This document shows, piece after piece, positions 48,082 through 59,294 of a stretch of 64,000 nt of DNA. The position numbers and the translations under genes are program-made. This stretch comes from Cytidiella melzeri (Eukaryota > Basidiomycota > Agaricomycetes > Polyporales > Irpicaceae): assembly GCA_022592445.1 (NCBI GenBank), contig JABYQR010000211.1:16873-80872 (forward strand), read 5' to 3'. Each line of letters opens with the position of its first letter. Positions within the stretch are counted from its first letter, which is position 1. The notes beneath the pieces are model-generated. The model was not told the origin of the DNA and did no database searches. It saw only the letters and a list, made by a program, of their open reading frames with translations.

Positions 48082-48251
48082 TGTTAGAAGGCTATGCAAG
48101 TAGAGGAAAGCGTTGAGAGAGCAAGATTGAGAGGGATCACACAGTGAGAGTTGGGGATTAAAAGTGCGTATCGTTGCATTGATCAGAGTAAGTTATATAT
48201 ACAGTAACTACGGCGCTCGTACGTTGAGCGTCTAATTAATATAGTCGAACA
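48082..48251 (-). repeat. 5' LTR of the copia element
   Basis: 170 bp with a TATATATA-type box at about 48,193-48,202, the likely promoter for the minus-strand transcript. Confidence 0.95.
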
Positions 48252-49164
48252 GAAGATGCATGTCAAACAATCTTTGTCTCCATGCTCTACTCCACAAACT
48301 TGTCTTAATTCTGTACTCACACCCATCATTGCACTGCCAACAATACAGCACAGTCCCTCTTCTTTCACTAGCGTTAGCAAGGCCGGCAAGCGGCAAGTAC
48401 AATTCCTGAAGATTGAATGAAATATTAATTTTTGAGCCAGATTTGTAAGTAAACTTGGTGCATGTAGCAGCCTGAACAAGTAATTCTGTTGGGAATAGCT
48501 TCTTCAATGATTAATGTATAGTAATTTGGTGGTTTGTCTCCACTGGAGCACACAATTATTCATGAAAGAAGAGGGACTGTGTTGCATTGTTTGAAGTGCA
48601 ACAATGGGTGTGAGTACAAAATTAAGACATGTACAAGTTTGTGGCGTAGAGCATGGAAATAAAGATTGATTGACATGCATCTTCTTCTTGATGATGTTGA
48701 ACTATGTTAAATATTCTAGATACAATTTGGTATACTGCAGGAGCAGGGTTGCAAGTGATTATGTTATTGATAGCAAATTGAATGAATCATCTAGCATGAA
48801 ACAGTTAATTGCACCTGTGACTTTGTTACCAAAAGGAACCTGAGTAAACAACTCTGTTCCTGGTAAGGACTTTTCCAAGCCATCTGGTCATGAATATTGA
48901 CTGTATTACAGGCATTTTATATTGGGGACACCGTTGATAGGCAACTTGATCTGGGATAAAGTGACTGTACTACAAATGATAAATTTGGTTGCAGGAAAAC
49001 AAGCCATACATTGATGAGGGTAGTCACCAATGGTGGCAAGGGGCTTCATAAATCTTATCATGAATCTCGTGCAGTGTTCACTGCTGATGACAGAAAATTG
49101 CTTGCTCAAGAAATGAAGGGCTTGATATCCTGTTGAGGTATAAACTGCCTCATCTCCATTGAAA

Positions 49165-49870
49165 CTGCCACAGGCTGTGTTCTGATTGTAACTCCTGCTT
49201 ATAGAGCAACTAGTGGTTGTGAAACTTTGTGGAACAATCAAATGCAGTGCTTGCTTCTGATGCAACTATGTCCTGTTGATGTCTGAACTGCCTCAGCCCC
49301 ACTAGAACTGCCACAGGCTGTGCTCTGATTGTAACTCCTCCTTAGAGAGTAACTAATGGTTGTGAAATTTTGTGAACCAATTGAATGCAGCGCTGGCTGC
49401 TGATGAAACCATGTCTAGCTGATGTCTGCATTGCCTCACCCCCATCAGAGCTGCCACAGGCTATGTTCTGATTGTAACCCTGCTTATAGAGCAACTGGTG
49501 GTTGTGAAACTGTATGGAAGAATCAAAGGCAGTGCTCTATGGTGATGCAACCATGGCCTGTTGATGTCTGTACTGCCTCAGCCCCATCAGAACTGCCACA
49601 GGCTATGTTCTGATTCTAACTCCTCCTGAGAGAGCAACTAATGGTTGTAAAACTTTGTGCAACAATCCAATGCAGTGCTTGCTGCTGATGCAACCATGTA
49701 CTGTTGATGTCTGAACTGCCTCACCCCATTGGAACTGCCACAGGCTGTGTTCTGATTGTAACTCCTGCTTAGAAAGCAACTAACAGTTGTTAAACTTTGT
49801 GGAACAATCAGATACAGTACTCACTACTAATGCAGCCACAAATTTACATTGTCCAAGAATGTAGGGATTG
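49165..49870. repeat. Tandem 143-bp units in the right foldback arm
   Basis: The word CTGCCACAGGCT recurs at 49,165, 49,308, 49,451, 49,593 and 49,735. Each unit also has GTTCTGATTGTAACTCC and a 'gcaaccatg...ctgttgatgtctg' segment. The left arm has three units (about 42,155-42,445). Confidence 0.85.
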
Positions 49871-50578
49871 GGTGTGGTAGTTAGCTTCCAAAGTACTGGT
49901 AACTCTTGCTCAGAGCCAATACTATGTGTGGCATGTCTTCTAATTGTATTCCTTGTTCAGAGAGCAAGCAATGTCTGTAGACTGCTGCACATGTACCTGA
50001 CCAGAATTTGACATCATATCAAGAGTGCAGTTTGAATCTGAGTCTGAGTGACCTTTTCCAGTAGACTGGCCATAACTTGCTCAATTCCACTTCAATTGAC
50101 AAAATGTTTGTACCAAGATGTTGCCACAAGATAGGGCTATCCAATGGTGTATGATTGGTACAGATTTGTACCCATGTGCAGTCTGTAAAAATCAAAAACT
50201 GCATTTTGATTGCAAAAGTGATCTGATACAAAGTTATAAAGGGCTGATAACAAGGCCAGTGTGATGCCATCAGCTGTATTCATTGTTTTGTTATTGACAC
50301 TGTTACTTTCTGTATTCTGCCACCAGATTCCCACACTTTGGGGGACAAAAAGGTCACGTCTGAAAAGGCATCAATGTGCTGGAGCACACTGGAACAATTC
50401 TTCTTCATTCTTCAGGAATTGTAACTGAACATTGCGCAGTCACCTGTTGGGATCTGATTTGTAAGGTTTGTGTTGCACAATTTCACGCTACACACGAGGC
50501 CAAGGTATGCTCTCCCTCTCTCTCTTACTCTCAGGCACTTACTCTCACTCTCCCACTCTATCCTCCTTGTCCACGTCA

Positions 50579-50581
<3 letters not shown>

Positions 50582-50659
<78 letters not shown>
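50582..50659. repeat. Long CT microsatellite
   Basis: About 39 uninterrupted CT units. Long frames reading LSLSLS or EREREREL across it are artefacts. Confidence 0.95.
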
Positions 50660-50663
<4 letters not shown>

Positions 50664-51138
50664 TACTCAACATTGCGCAATGTCTCGTGCACACTTGTCT
50701 GCTCACACACTTGTTGGGATTTGGCAACCATGGCTTGCATTGCATGGAAGCTCAAGTTTTGTCCCTCTCCTCCCGTTTTCTCATCAGCTCCGTCTGCACC
50801 TTGATATCCTCCATTTGAGTGTGGACAAGCCCTGTCAAGTTCTGTGTGGTATTTGTTAGATGGGTGAGCGGATGTGCTGTTGGCTGGTTTGGGAGCGGCG
50901 GGGGTATCAAGCAGTCCCCCAAGTTGAGATATTGGCATTGCGCATCAGAGAGCAACTCCTTGAAGCTAAGTCCCAACAACAACATTGGGGTCAGCAGTAC
51001 CACTGACACAGCAATTGTAGAACAACAAGATAATGTTGGTAGAGGGGTGGGTGATGCAGAGAGCACCGAAACACGGTAAGTCGTGTCCATCATTGTTGTC
51101 CACTCACCCCATTGACCTCGGAGCGCACGTAATCACGT

Positions 51139-51197
51139 TTACGTCCTCTTTCGAACAAGACGTGCAGAAACGCGCGTCTTGTTCAAAAGAGGACGTA
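51139..51197. repeat. Near-perfect 24-bp hairpin
   Basis: The arms 51,139-51,162 and 51,174-51,197 are reverse complements at 23 of 24 positions, with an 11-nt loop. Confidence 0.85.
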
Positions 51198-51758
51198 AGC
51201 TCTTGCCTGTCAGCACCAAGTTGCTCATTGCAGTGCCCCCAAACTGTAAGTTCCTTCGATGTTTTGCTGTGTTCTTGCTGTGTGTCTGCTGATGAGCATA
51301 GACATTGTAGTCAAGATAATTTGTATGTACATAACGCCATTCGTATTCTCGACTCTGATTCAAAACGAAAGGTCGAAAGTACTATCATCGATCATGTCCC
51401 AGTGACAGCGACAGCACCTATGAGGAGTGTACAAATTGTGGCCGTCGCATCCTACAGTGGTCAGTCTCGTGAGTTGTGCCAGTTGTTGACCAGCTGCCAG
51501 AGGACGACGGCGACTACCACGTTGTCTACAACATTGCCGAATGCGTTGCATGGCAACCCTTGGGAGGTTATGCTCTTGTACAACAACAGTGACGAACTCT
51601 CCAAGCTGACATCGTCCCCCCATCACCCCATGACTCACAGATCATCCATTCCATACCTTCTCCTGCCCTCGCACCGCTACCGACGCCATGATCATATAAA
51701 GTACAACACCTCGCAGTCTTCTCGCAGCACCGTGACCCTCTTGCTCTCTCCCTAGCCC

Positions 51759-54700
51759 ATGCTTCAATCTCTAGCAGCCCTAGCGGTCTGTGCTGCTGCG
51801 CTCGTCCAAGGCCAATCCGTTGGAAGCTTCCCTCACAGCTACCCAGGAGAGCCTAGCGGTGATTTCAGTCCCGAATGGCAGAACTGTATGTTGACGTGGT
51901 CCTCTTGAGCTTGACGTTCCTCACGCCACCCTGCGCCGTTGCTCTCCAGACCTTCAAGTTACAGACCCGCTCCCAAACATTTCCTTCCCTCTGGGACGCA
52001 ATTGGGCAGGCAACATCCCAGTGGGCAGACCGGGCCATCCCAACGACACGCTTTTCTTTTGGGTGTTTGAAAAAGAGATTGGGTCCTTGATGTCCAACTC
52101 GAGCGAGGATCCATGGGGAATATGGCTAAACGGAGGGTACGTTTCTTTTTTTTTTCTCCGTTTTTTTTTCAGTGTCGTGGCCAACATTTCGACATGCGTA
52201 GACCGGGCTTGTCGAGCATGTTAGGGCTACTCTTCGAGGTGCGCCGTCCGCCGGTCTCGCTTTGCGTTTCGGCGTTTTTTTTTTGACGTTTTGCGTAGAA
52301 CGGTCCGCTGCACGTCGCAGATGACTACTCGTTGTTCTCAAACAACAACAGCTGGGACAAACTCACGGATTACATATGGATTGACCAGCCCGTGTAAGTA
52401 TTGCCTTTTTTTTTTTCTTTTTGACTGCACACATTTTCTCATAATGTCTTTCCAGAGATGTTGGATTCGGCACTGTAGATCAGAACAGCTTTGGTACACG
52501 CCTTTTTGTTTCCACGCGTGGACTAATAGCCTTTGTGCAGTGCCTGACGAAGATCAGATGGCCATCGACTTTGCGCGCCCGCATCTCATACCTTTCCATC
52601 ATCTCCTCACTCGTCTTTGATAGTTTGGTTTTCTCGCCAACCTAGTCAAGGTCTTTCCCGGCCTCAAGACACGCCCGTTGCATCTCACAGGAGAGAGGTA
52701 CGCCAGAACTTACATCGTGCGTCGCTTTGAATTCGCCTTTGTTCATCTGAATTGACTGTTCACCGATTCAAAGCCGTACATTACGAAAGCTTACTTTGGA
52801 CTGACTGATCCACCCGTCAACCTCACCAAAATTGCTATAGGAGACGCCATGATTGGAAGCGCTATCGTCTTTGAAATCCTTCCCACAGTAAGTGCACCTC
52901 TTCCTTCTTTCCCTAAAAGTGTACTCACTACTAGGTGCAGTTGACGGTTATCGAGATGTACCCTCAGCTCATTGGGTATGTCCCGGACGTCTACAACTAC
53001 TTCAAAACGCAGTACGTCCCTCTCTCTTCTCAAGTCAGCAGTAAATCTCATGAATATCATGAATATCAACAGAAATCACCTGTGCGGCTTCGACCTCAAC
53101 CTCACCTACCCCCAAACCGGCAAGTTCCCCACTCTCAACCTCACCGTCGAGCCCGGAATTGAAGTTGCCGCCCGCTACCGATCGGACATGCAAAGAAGGC
53201 TCAAGAGGAACGTTGTTTCGGAATCTCTCAAAGCGGATTTGTTCGCTCGCCACGACGACTCGAATGACTCGGAGGAAAGGGAAAGGAGGAGGAAGGCAAC
53301 GAGGGATAGCTGGAAACTTGAGAAAAGGGACTTGTCTGCGCTCCTGAACGGGACGGTTGATACATGGTACGGGTGTGACCTGTACGACGAGATGATCGAC
53401 TACGCGTTGAACTTTAGTATCCCGTGGAGTATGTCCGCCCTTTTTTGTCCTTTGCTGGTTTTGGTGAATCTGACTTGGTGTTGTTAGAGGGGAACACGTT
53501 TGATGGGTTTGACGTACGTACCCTCCTATCTCGCATCGTTAAACGTTGATCTTAGTTAGGACGTTGTTAGGTATACAACATCCCAGATGCTTTGGACCCT
53601 GAGGCGCGAATGGACGCCAGTGTGTTCTTGAATGGTGATCATCATTAATTATTCTTCACTTGGCTCTTGTGTGTAACGCTGCTGACGATGTGTTGTATGG
53701 ATGAGACAACCGCTCGAGAACGGCGATACATGCTCCGACTTCCAAGGATTGGGAATCGAATATCAATTACATGTTCAGCGGGCCAGATGGCCAAGATCCA
53801 AGTACGTCGTTTAATGTTTTCTCTCTCGCTCAAGTGTGTCTTTGACGTTTCATCGTGGATTTTAGGTGTCAAGTACGCACATGGTTTGTTTTGTTCGTTG
53901 AGCATACCAGTCTTGACTTTTGTTTTTTCTGGGTAGACCAATGGCATTTTTGGATGACCTCGCTGCAAACGCTACCAAACACGGCGTCGGGATTGTTGTC
54001 TACTCTGGAAACAACGATTCTCTCGTCTCGCACGCTGGTACCCAAGGTTTGCCACGCTCTCTCTCCTACTCAATTTCTTCCGCTGATCTTTGCTCTGTGC
54101 AGTTGTCATCCAGGTACACTCCAATAACTTTCTCAAGCTCAAACTCACGCTGGCACTCACCTTTTGATTTTTTTGTTTGTTTACAGAACACGACGTTTGG
54201 CGGTATACAAGGGTTCACACGTCCGCCTTCTACGTCGTGGTTCGACGACACTGGCTCGTTCGCGGGGATCATCCACCAAGAACGTAACTGGACGTATGTC
54301 CTCATCAAAGGCGCAGGACATCTCATACCTCAGCAACAGCCTGAGCGAGTACGTCACGTCTCCTCCTCCCCCATTCCAAATTACAATACTTCATCCATCT
54401 AACACATTTCCTCCTCCCCCTCTTTTTTTTGTTTTTTTTTTTGTTTTAGGTGTTCGTCGTCCTCCGCAAATTCATTCTCGGCTCGAACCAAACCGGGCTT
54501 GTCCTCACCACCACCACCAACACCACATCATCATCATCATCATCATCACCTGCTGTCGTTGTCGGCGATGAGAACGTGACGCTCGCAAAAGGGTATTTGC
54601 CAGGCCAAGACGAGATTTCTGTTGGGTTGGGGACGACGCAGAGCTCGACTGTTTATCCGTCTGAGACGAGAGCGGCGTGGGAGAGTTTTATTGCGACTGC

Positions 54701-54866
54701 GAATGGGAACGTCACGGCTGGGTTTGGGTTGAATTCGAGTATGCCGAGTGCGACGGGGAGTGCGGGGAGTGCGGGAAGTGGGGCGCAAGGAAGTGGGGCG
54801 GTGGGGAGAGGGGGGGTGGGGTTGGCGATGGGGGTTGGGAGTGTGGTTGCTGCAATGTTGATCTAG
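51759..54866 (+). CDS. S10 serine carboxypeptidase homologue, catalytic Ser lost
   Basis: Secreted S10 carboxypeptidase-type protein with many short introns. The N terminus is a signal peptide (MLQSLAALAVCAAALVQGQS). Recognisable blocks in order: VTDPLPNISFPLGRNWAG, WLNGG then PGLSSMLGLLFENGPLHV, YIWIDQPV, FGFLANLVKVFPGLKTRPL, TYI then PYITKAYFGLTDPP, a charged insert near 53,200-53,330, VVYSGNNDSLV with the catalytic Asp, NTTFGGIQGFTRPPS, and GAGHLIPQQQPE with the catalytic His. The nucleophile motif GESYAG reads GERYAR (about 52,689-52,706), so the Ser is Arg. One intron uses a GC donor near 52,573. The C terminus is Ser/Gly-rich and ends in a short hydrophobic segment, suggesting a GPI anchor. 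As read, it should not be a peptidase. Confidence 0.85.
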
Positions 54867-55183
54867 TGTGACTCATGCTTGGGGTGTGTGCGCTGAATGA
54901 TTTTAATGCGAGAATTTTGGGCAAAGGCTTACACTTTGGATTTGAGAATCAGCCTACATTGACAAAATGGTTGTATATAGTTGTTTTGCTCAGATGCTCG
55001 GCGAAAGCTTACAACAAACAGTAAAAAATAGTGAGACTGTTGCGACATCATGACTCTGAAGCTTGTCTCGATGCAGACCGCATGATACAAAAAACTTCGT
55101 ACACACACAAAAGTGCAGCACCGTGAAAGGATTATATATATATATAAACATTCGCTGAGTTGCTAACAACCTTCCTATCCTTC
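54867..55183. other. Intergenic region between convergent genes
   Basis: No gene. A short AT repeat (TATATATATATA) occurs near 55,135-55,146. Confidence 0.4.
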
Positions 55184-55838
55184 CTATACTAGCCCGGGTA
55201 CAATCTCGAGTTGCAGACTATCCCAGCTACCACCACCACCAAACGCCGTTTCTCCACCTTTCGTCAACCCTCCCAGCTCCATCGTGCGCACCCCTACCCC
55301 TACTGTATCCGATAATCCACGTCGAAGATCCGGATGCTCGGCACTACCAACGCTAGTAGCGAACCTCGACGGCGACGAGATTTGAATTGCCGACATCGGT
55401 ATTGCAGAGCTACTGCTGCTGCCAGTCTCGGCGCCGACGCCTTTAGTGCAGTCCCAGAGTTTATGGCTGAGCGTGGTGGTGGCCAGGAACAAGTTGAGCA
55501 TCACTGGAACCATGTTTTAGAGAGAGACGAGTGTTCGTAGGAGTATGCATCCACCAATCTTCTGAGCCATACCCGGTCCGCCTTTTGTTGATAGACGGAG
55601 TAGGATTGAAGAGAGGAAAAGCCGTAAAGACTGATTTCGTCAGGACTAATGGTCGGTAGAGGGTATTGTGGTGTTTTCTCACACTGCACAGACAATGTTC
55701 CCTTGAATAGCGTGTGAGATGGGAATATTGTTATCGGTTAGTAGCGGTTGACATACCTATGAACGCTGCCCCCAGTGTATCATCGACCTGAAGGCGCGGA
55801 AGCGGCGCGTCTGTGGGAACGGCGAGAGGAGAGCTCAT
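55184..55838 (-). pseudogene. DUF6534-like membrane protein, internally truncated
   Basis: The first exon from 55,838 encodes MSSPLAVPTDAPLPRLQVDD then TLGAAFIG, the usual start of Agaricomycete DUF6534 proteins. A following segment has GFSSLQSYSVYQQKADRVWL (about 55,590-55,640), matching the end of their first helix. A C-terminal part (55,513-55,184) is Ser/Gly-rich like the cytosolic tail. The central membrane helices are missing and the joins are not all in phase, so I read it as a decayed gene with an internal deletion. Confidence 0.5.
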
Positions 55839-55962
55839 GGCGGAGAGACAATGACTGTATCAAGAAGGTCGGGCTGAGTGACATATGATATATATGACAT
55901 TCAGCGGCCAGCGGCGTCAGCGGTGAGCACCTGAAATCTGTTGAGCCATGATCAGATGACAC

Positions 55963-56717
55963 AGTGATGACACGGAGACAAGGCTCGACGTGACAGACAG
56001 GGACACGAAGTGGATATCGACGAGGAGGTGGTGGCAGGCGTGTAGCACAGTGCTCTCACCAGCTATCAGACTTTATACAAGTATCTAGCCCAGTAAAGAC
56101 CAAGTTAGTATTTGTACTACCAGCTATATAGTACAAGAGGGAGTGGCTTACCTAGCCCAGTAAAGACCAAGAGGTCGAGATGGGGGGCTAGGAGCGTACA
56201 TGTAGCAGTATATATAGACTTCAGGGACCTGCGCACAGACCATGTTGAGGGCAGGCTTTGCAAGAAGTCATGTGAACGAAGAACAAAAGAACTACCTAAA
56301 GGAGAACAATAGCTATTGTCTAGACCTTGCCAAGAACTCTACCCGTGAGAGAATCTATCTAAAAGGAGACCAACTATTGTATTCCATTCCCACACCTGTG
56401 AGAACATCCTTCCATAAAGAGAACAATAGGGAAAGAACAATAAGGAGCCCATGTGGACGGTATCTATGACGTCAAACCCTAGCTATGGGCTGAGCCATGT
56501 GCTTGTAGCCATGTGGTCTTTACATAAGCTGAGTCACGTGCCAGTGTGACGTAGCAGCTAGTAACGTGACCATGTAGAGCGTCTAAGCCACGTGATACGG
56601 GCGCTTAATAGACGTGTGCAGAGAGGGTTGCAAGCTAGGTTTCAACTGGGTTTCAAGTTATAAACTAGAGGTAAAATGCGAAAAATAAGGGCTAGTCGGG
56701 CCATCCACGACAAGTGA
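55963..56717 (-). repeat. Solo LTR of gypsy family A, with AGTGA duplication
   Basis: The LTR is 55,968-56,712, reverse orientation, with AGTGA at 55,963-55,967 and 56,713-56,717. It keeps the TATA box and AGGTCGAGAT, the reverse complement of the self-primer word. Confidence 0.93.
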
Positions 56718-56959
56718 GATGTTTACACATGTTACTGACAAGAGTATCAAGAGTAGAAGAGTGAAAGGGGGGAGAGAACAAAAGGTCAAGTGAGAGCAGA
56801 AGTAATGGAGCAAGGGGGGTTGATGGAGCGCAAGTGAGAGCAGGAGAGCCAGAGTGAGAGAGAGAGAGCGTAGATTGGGTGTGTACACACATTTGTATGG
56901 CAAATAACAAAGTAGATGAAACACCATCAAATCATTACACCGCACTGTTATGAAATTTA

Positions 56960-57780
56960 TTACCACCTGTATTACCCCATCAAATTCCCACAGTTTGGGG
57001 GACAAAAAGGTCACATCTGAAAAAGCATCAATGCGCTGGCGCGAACTGGAACGATTCTTCTTCATTCTTCAGGAATCGTAATGAATGATTGTGTGCTCCA
57101 GTGAAGACAAACCACCAACTTACTATACATTACTCATCAGAGAAGCTATTTCCAACAAAATTATGTGTTCAGGCTGCTACCAGCACCAAGTTTACTTACA
57201 AATATGGCTCAAAGAGTATTATTTCATCCAATTTGCAGGAATTGTACTTGCTGCGGGCCGGCCTTGCTGACGCTAGTAAGTTAAGTCTCCACACAACTCT
57301 TATAGTTATGCTGTGCATATGCCCTCTTGTTTTTGAACAAAGCTAAATTACTGAAATGAATGTAGCACAATGATTCATTAAGAAATGAAGTATGTGATGA
57401 CACAATCAACTCTGCCACATGATCTTTCTGCCAAGTTTTATAGGTCAAGCAATAAATACAGGTTGATATGTCCAGAAGTTGTACTTGCTGCATGCAAGCC
57501 CTGCTACCACTAGTCAATGTACGAGCTGCCTCATCCTCATTGGAACTACCACAAGATGTGTTTTGATGGTAATTTTTGGTAGAAAGCAACTAATGTGTGG
57601 AGATATGTTGAACAATCAATTGCAGTGCTCTCTGCTGATGCAACAAAACATTATGTGCAGCCAAAATACAGGAGTTGAAAATGTCTTGTCAGAGATAGCT
57701 GCCAACACACTAGTAATTCTTGCTCAGAGAGCAAATAATGTTTGTAGATTGCTGTATGACATTTGTGAATTGGTGCACAT
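56960..57780. repeat. Foldback-family fragment, rearranged
   Basis: 56,975-57,075 matches the outer end of the right arm (50,320-50,415). It is joined directly to the spacer-like part (57,084-57,275, matching 48,370-48,560 inverted), and 57,530-57,760 matches one tandem unit and the following arm sequence. The joins show an internal deletion. Confidence 0.7.
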
Positions 57781-58409
57781 ATCTAAGAGAGACTTGAGTG
57801 CTTGGCCAGGTTGTGAGATTCTTCTCATGTGCCAGCAAGTACAAGAGCAGTGTTCTTGATAGCAAGAGAAATCTTTCTGGGACTTACAATGCAAACTACT
57901 CTTAAGCACACAGATCGAGGTGTTTGAAAATTGAGGTCCTGGATTAATATCCCTACCATCTCAAGTAATTTAATTACTACCATGTGGGTATTTCATAACC
58001 ACTAACTCGCTGCTTCAGTACCATATCCATTTAGACAAAGACACCTGGTACTAGTTTTGTACTTCTAACACTGCTGTGGAAAGTTGATGTGTGCCATGGA
58101 GCAATGTTCTAGAGTGTTCTTGTGCCTTGCATAGTTCCATAACCTGTCTGTCTACTTGCTGTCATGTAGTCACATGTACTTGATCACATGCATAAGATAT
58201 GTACCATGAATAAGATCAGATGAAAAAGGAAAAAAGGAAGTCCACAGTATGCCCATTTGTGACACTCTTCTTTCAAGATGACGGAGCTGCTAACTAACAA
58301 CAAAACAATAGAGCCTTTCAATAAATGAAAATAAACAAGGCCATTTAACAGCAGGACTAAGGCAATGCTGCTCAAAGACAGTGAGAGACAATGGTAATAG
58401 CCATGCTGC
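57781..58409. other. Region without recognised features
   Basis: No gene, RNA or clear repeat seen. Short frames are not convincing. Confidence 0.35.
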
Positions 58410-58735
58410 TGTAACAGTGAAGCTACACTCACCAGATCAGTTGGTTAACTTGAGGAGGATTGTGTGAGATAGAGAGTAAGAGTGGTGGTGAGTGAAGTAC
58501 CTGTGGGTACTGAGTAGTTCTTGATTAACAGAGTGAGTAAGATTGAGGGGATATGCCCTCAGGAGGTGCCTCTATATATACATGAAGGGGAGGACCCCAG
58601 GTACTACCCTAAGACCCCTAATACCTACATGAGTAAGCAAGTAATCTACCTTAATAAGCATGCCCTGTGCTATAGTGGTGCCACTTCAAGAATCAACCAA
58701 TGGCAATTGTCCCCATGACCTAACCCCTTGACCCA
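58410..58735 (-). repeat. Truncated LTR of gypsy family C
   Basis: Begins TGTAACAG like the solo LTR at 41,251 and follows it to GACCCAG, where the match stops abruptly. It is more diverged than the copies at 41,251 and 59,295. Confidence 0.8.
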
Positions 58736-59075
58736 GGGGCTCATAACCTAACAACGGATACGTCGAAAGGGCAGGGTTGTGTGCGCTGCTAAGACCTAAC
58801 GACGCTGTCAGACCTCTGAGTACCTAGACACAAGCGTCGAGCGAGTGAGTCCAAGGTGCGAAGGAAGAGAGCACGATCATTAATAACTGTACCTAGACAT
58901 GAGCGTCGAGTGAGTGAGCTAAGTACAGGATCAGCATATGTACATACTGCAAGTGCAAAAGAGACAAGCTTACCCCAAGGTGCGAAGGAAGAGAGCATGA
59001 TGGGGGAAAAGAGAGGAATGAGTGAACTCTTATAGTACAACGAGAGACGGATCGATAAGGAAATGATAATCAACA
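58736..59075 (-). repeat. Copia-type LTR fragment with primer-binding site
   Basis: GGGGCTCATAACC at 58,736-58,748 is the same initiator-tRNA-type primer site as at 48,068, followed by sequence starting TAACAACGG and ending near AATCAACA, consistent with a minus-oriented LTR. It contains duplicated words (gagcgagtgag/gagtgagtgag, aggtgcgaaggaagagagca). No internal coding sequence remains. LTR limits are approximate. Confidence 0.5.
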
Positions 59076-59294
59076 AAGATGTGTCCGCGGGAATGTAGCT
59101 ACACTACCATGTGATTCATATAGAAAAAGAACAATGAAAAGAACAAGGAAAAGAACAAGGTAACCTTGCCCGTGAGCGAGAGCTGGAAATATCAATATTT
59201 TAAACACTCACTTTGATAACTAACTTTGTTACTGATAACAACTTTTGCTACTAATGTGTTTGGATTTACCCATTTCATGAGGTGATTTTGTGAC

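Larger units (their letters stand above)
42968..48251 (-). mobile_element. Intact Ty1/copia element
   Basis: A 5.3-kb element with two 170-bp LTRs differing at two positions, and GAAGA duplications at 42,963-42,967 and 48,252-48,256. A single long ORF fills the interior. It inserted into the left arm of the foldback structure. Everything needed for transposition in cis and trans appears present, so it may be active or recently active. Confidence 0.96.
40828..50415. mobile_element. Foldback-like long inverted repeat, with nested insertions
   Basis: The left arm runs 40,828-42,967 and continues at 48,257-48,368. The right arm runs 48,563-50,415 in reverse complement. The spacer, about 48,369-48,562, is unique to the centre. 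Both arms end outward in the same AAGAATGAAGAAGAATTG word. The left arm carries a 653-bp solo LTR and a 5.3-kb copia element. Without them the arms are about 1.6 kb and 1.85 kb, the difference being two extra tandem units on the right. Other partial copies occur at 18,936-19,935 and 56,960-57,780. No protein is encoded. It resembles a foldback element or a non-autonomous element with very long terminal inverted repeats; the exact class is unknown. Confidence 0.7.
50416..51758. other. Non-coding region before the carboxypeptidase gene
   Basis: Contains a long CT microsatellite and a strong hairpin (listed separately). A minus-strand frame at 50,752-51,093 has a hydrophobic segment but no recognisable family. 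A TATAAA box at about 51,694-51,700 lies some 60 bp before the carboxypeptidase start. Confidence 0.4.

Noticed and set aside
49165..49870. CRISPR-like array
   Set aside because: Repeats are 143 bp, diverged, without spacers, and the genome is fungal.
50376..50859. Long frames of LSLSLS and ERERER repeats
   Set aside because: They are translations of a CT microsatellite.
51033..51755. 240-residue plus-strand frame
   Set aside because: It crosses the hairpin and the promoter of the carboxypeptidase gene and shows no family resemblance or sensible composition.
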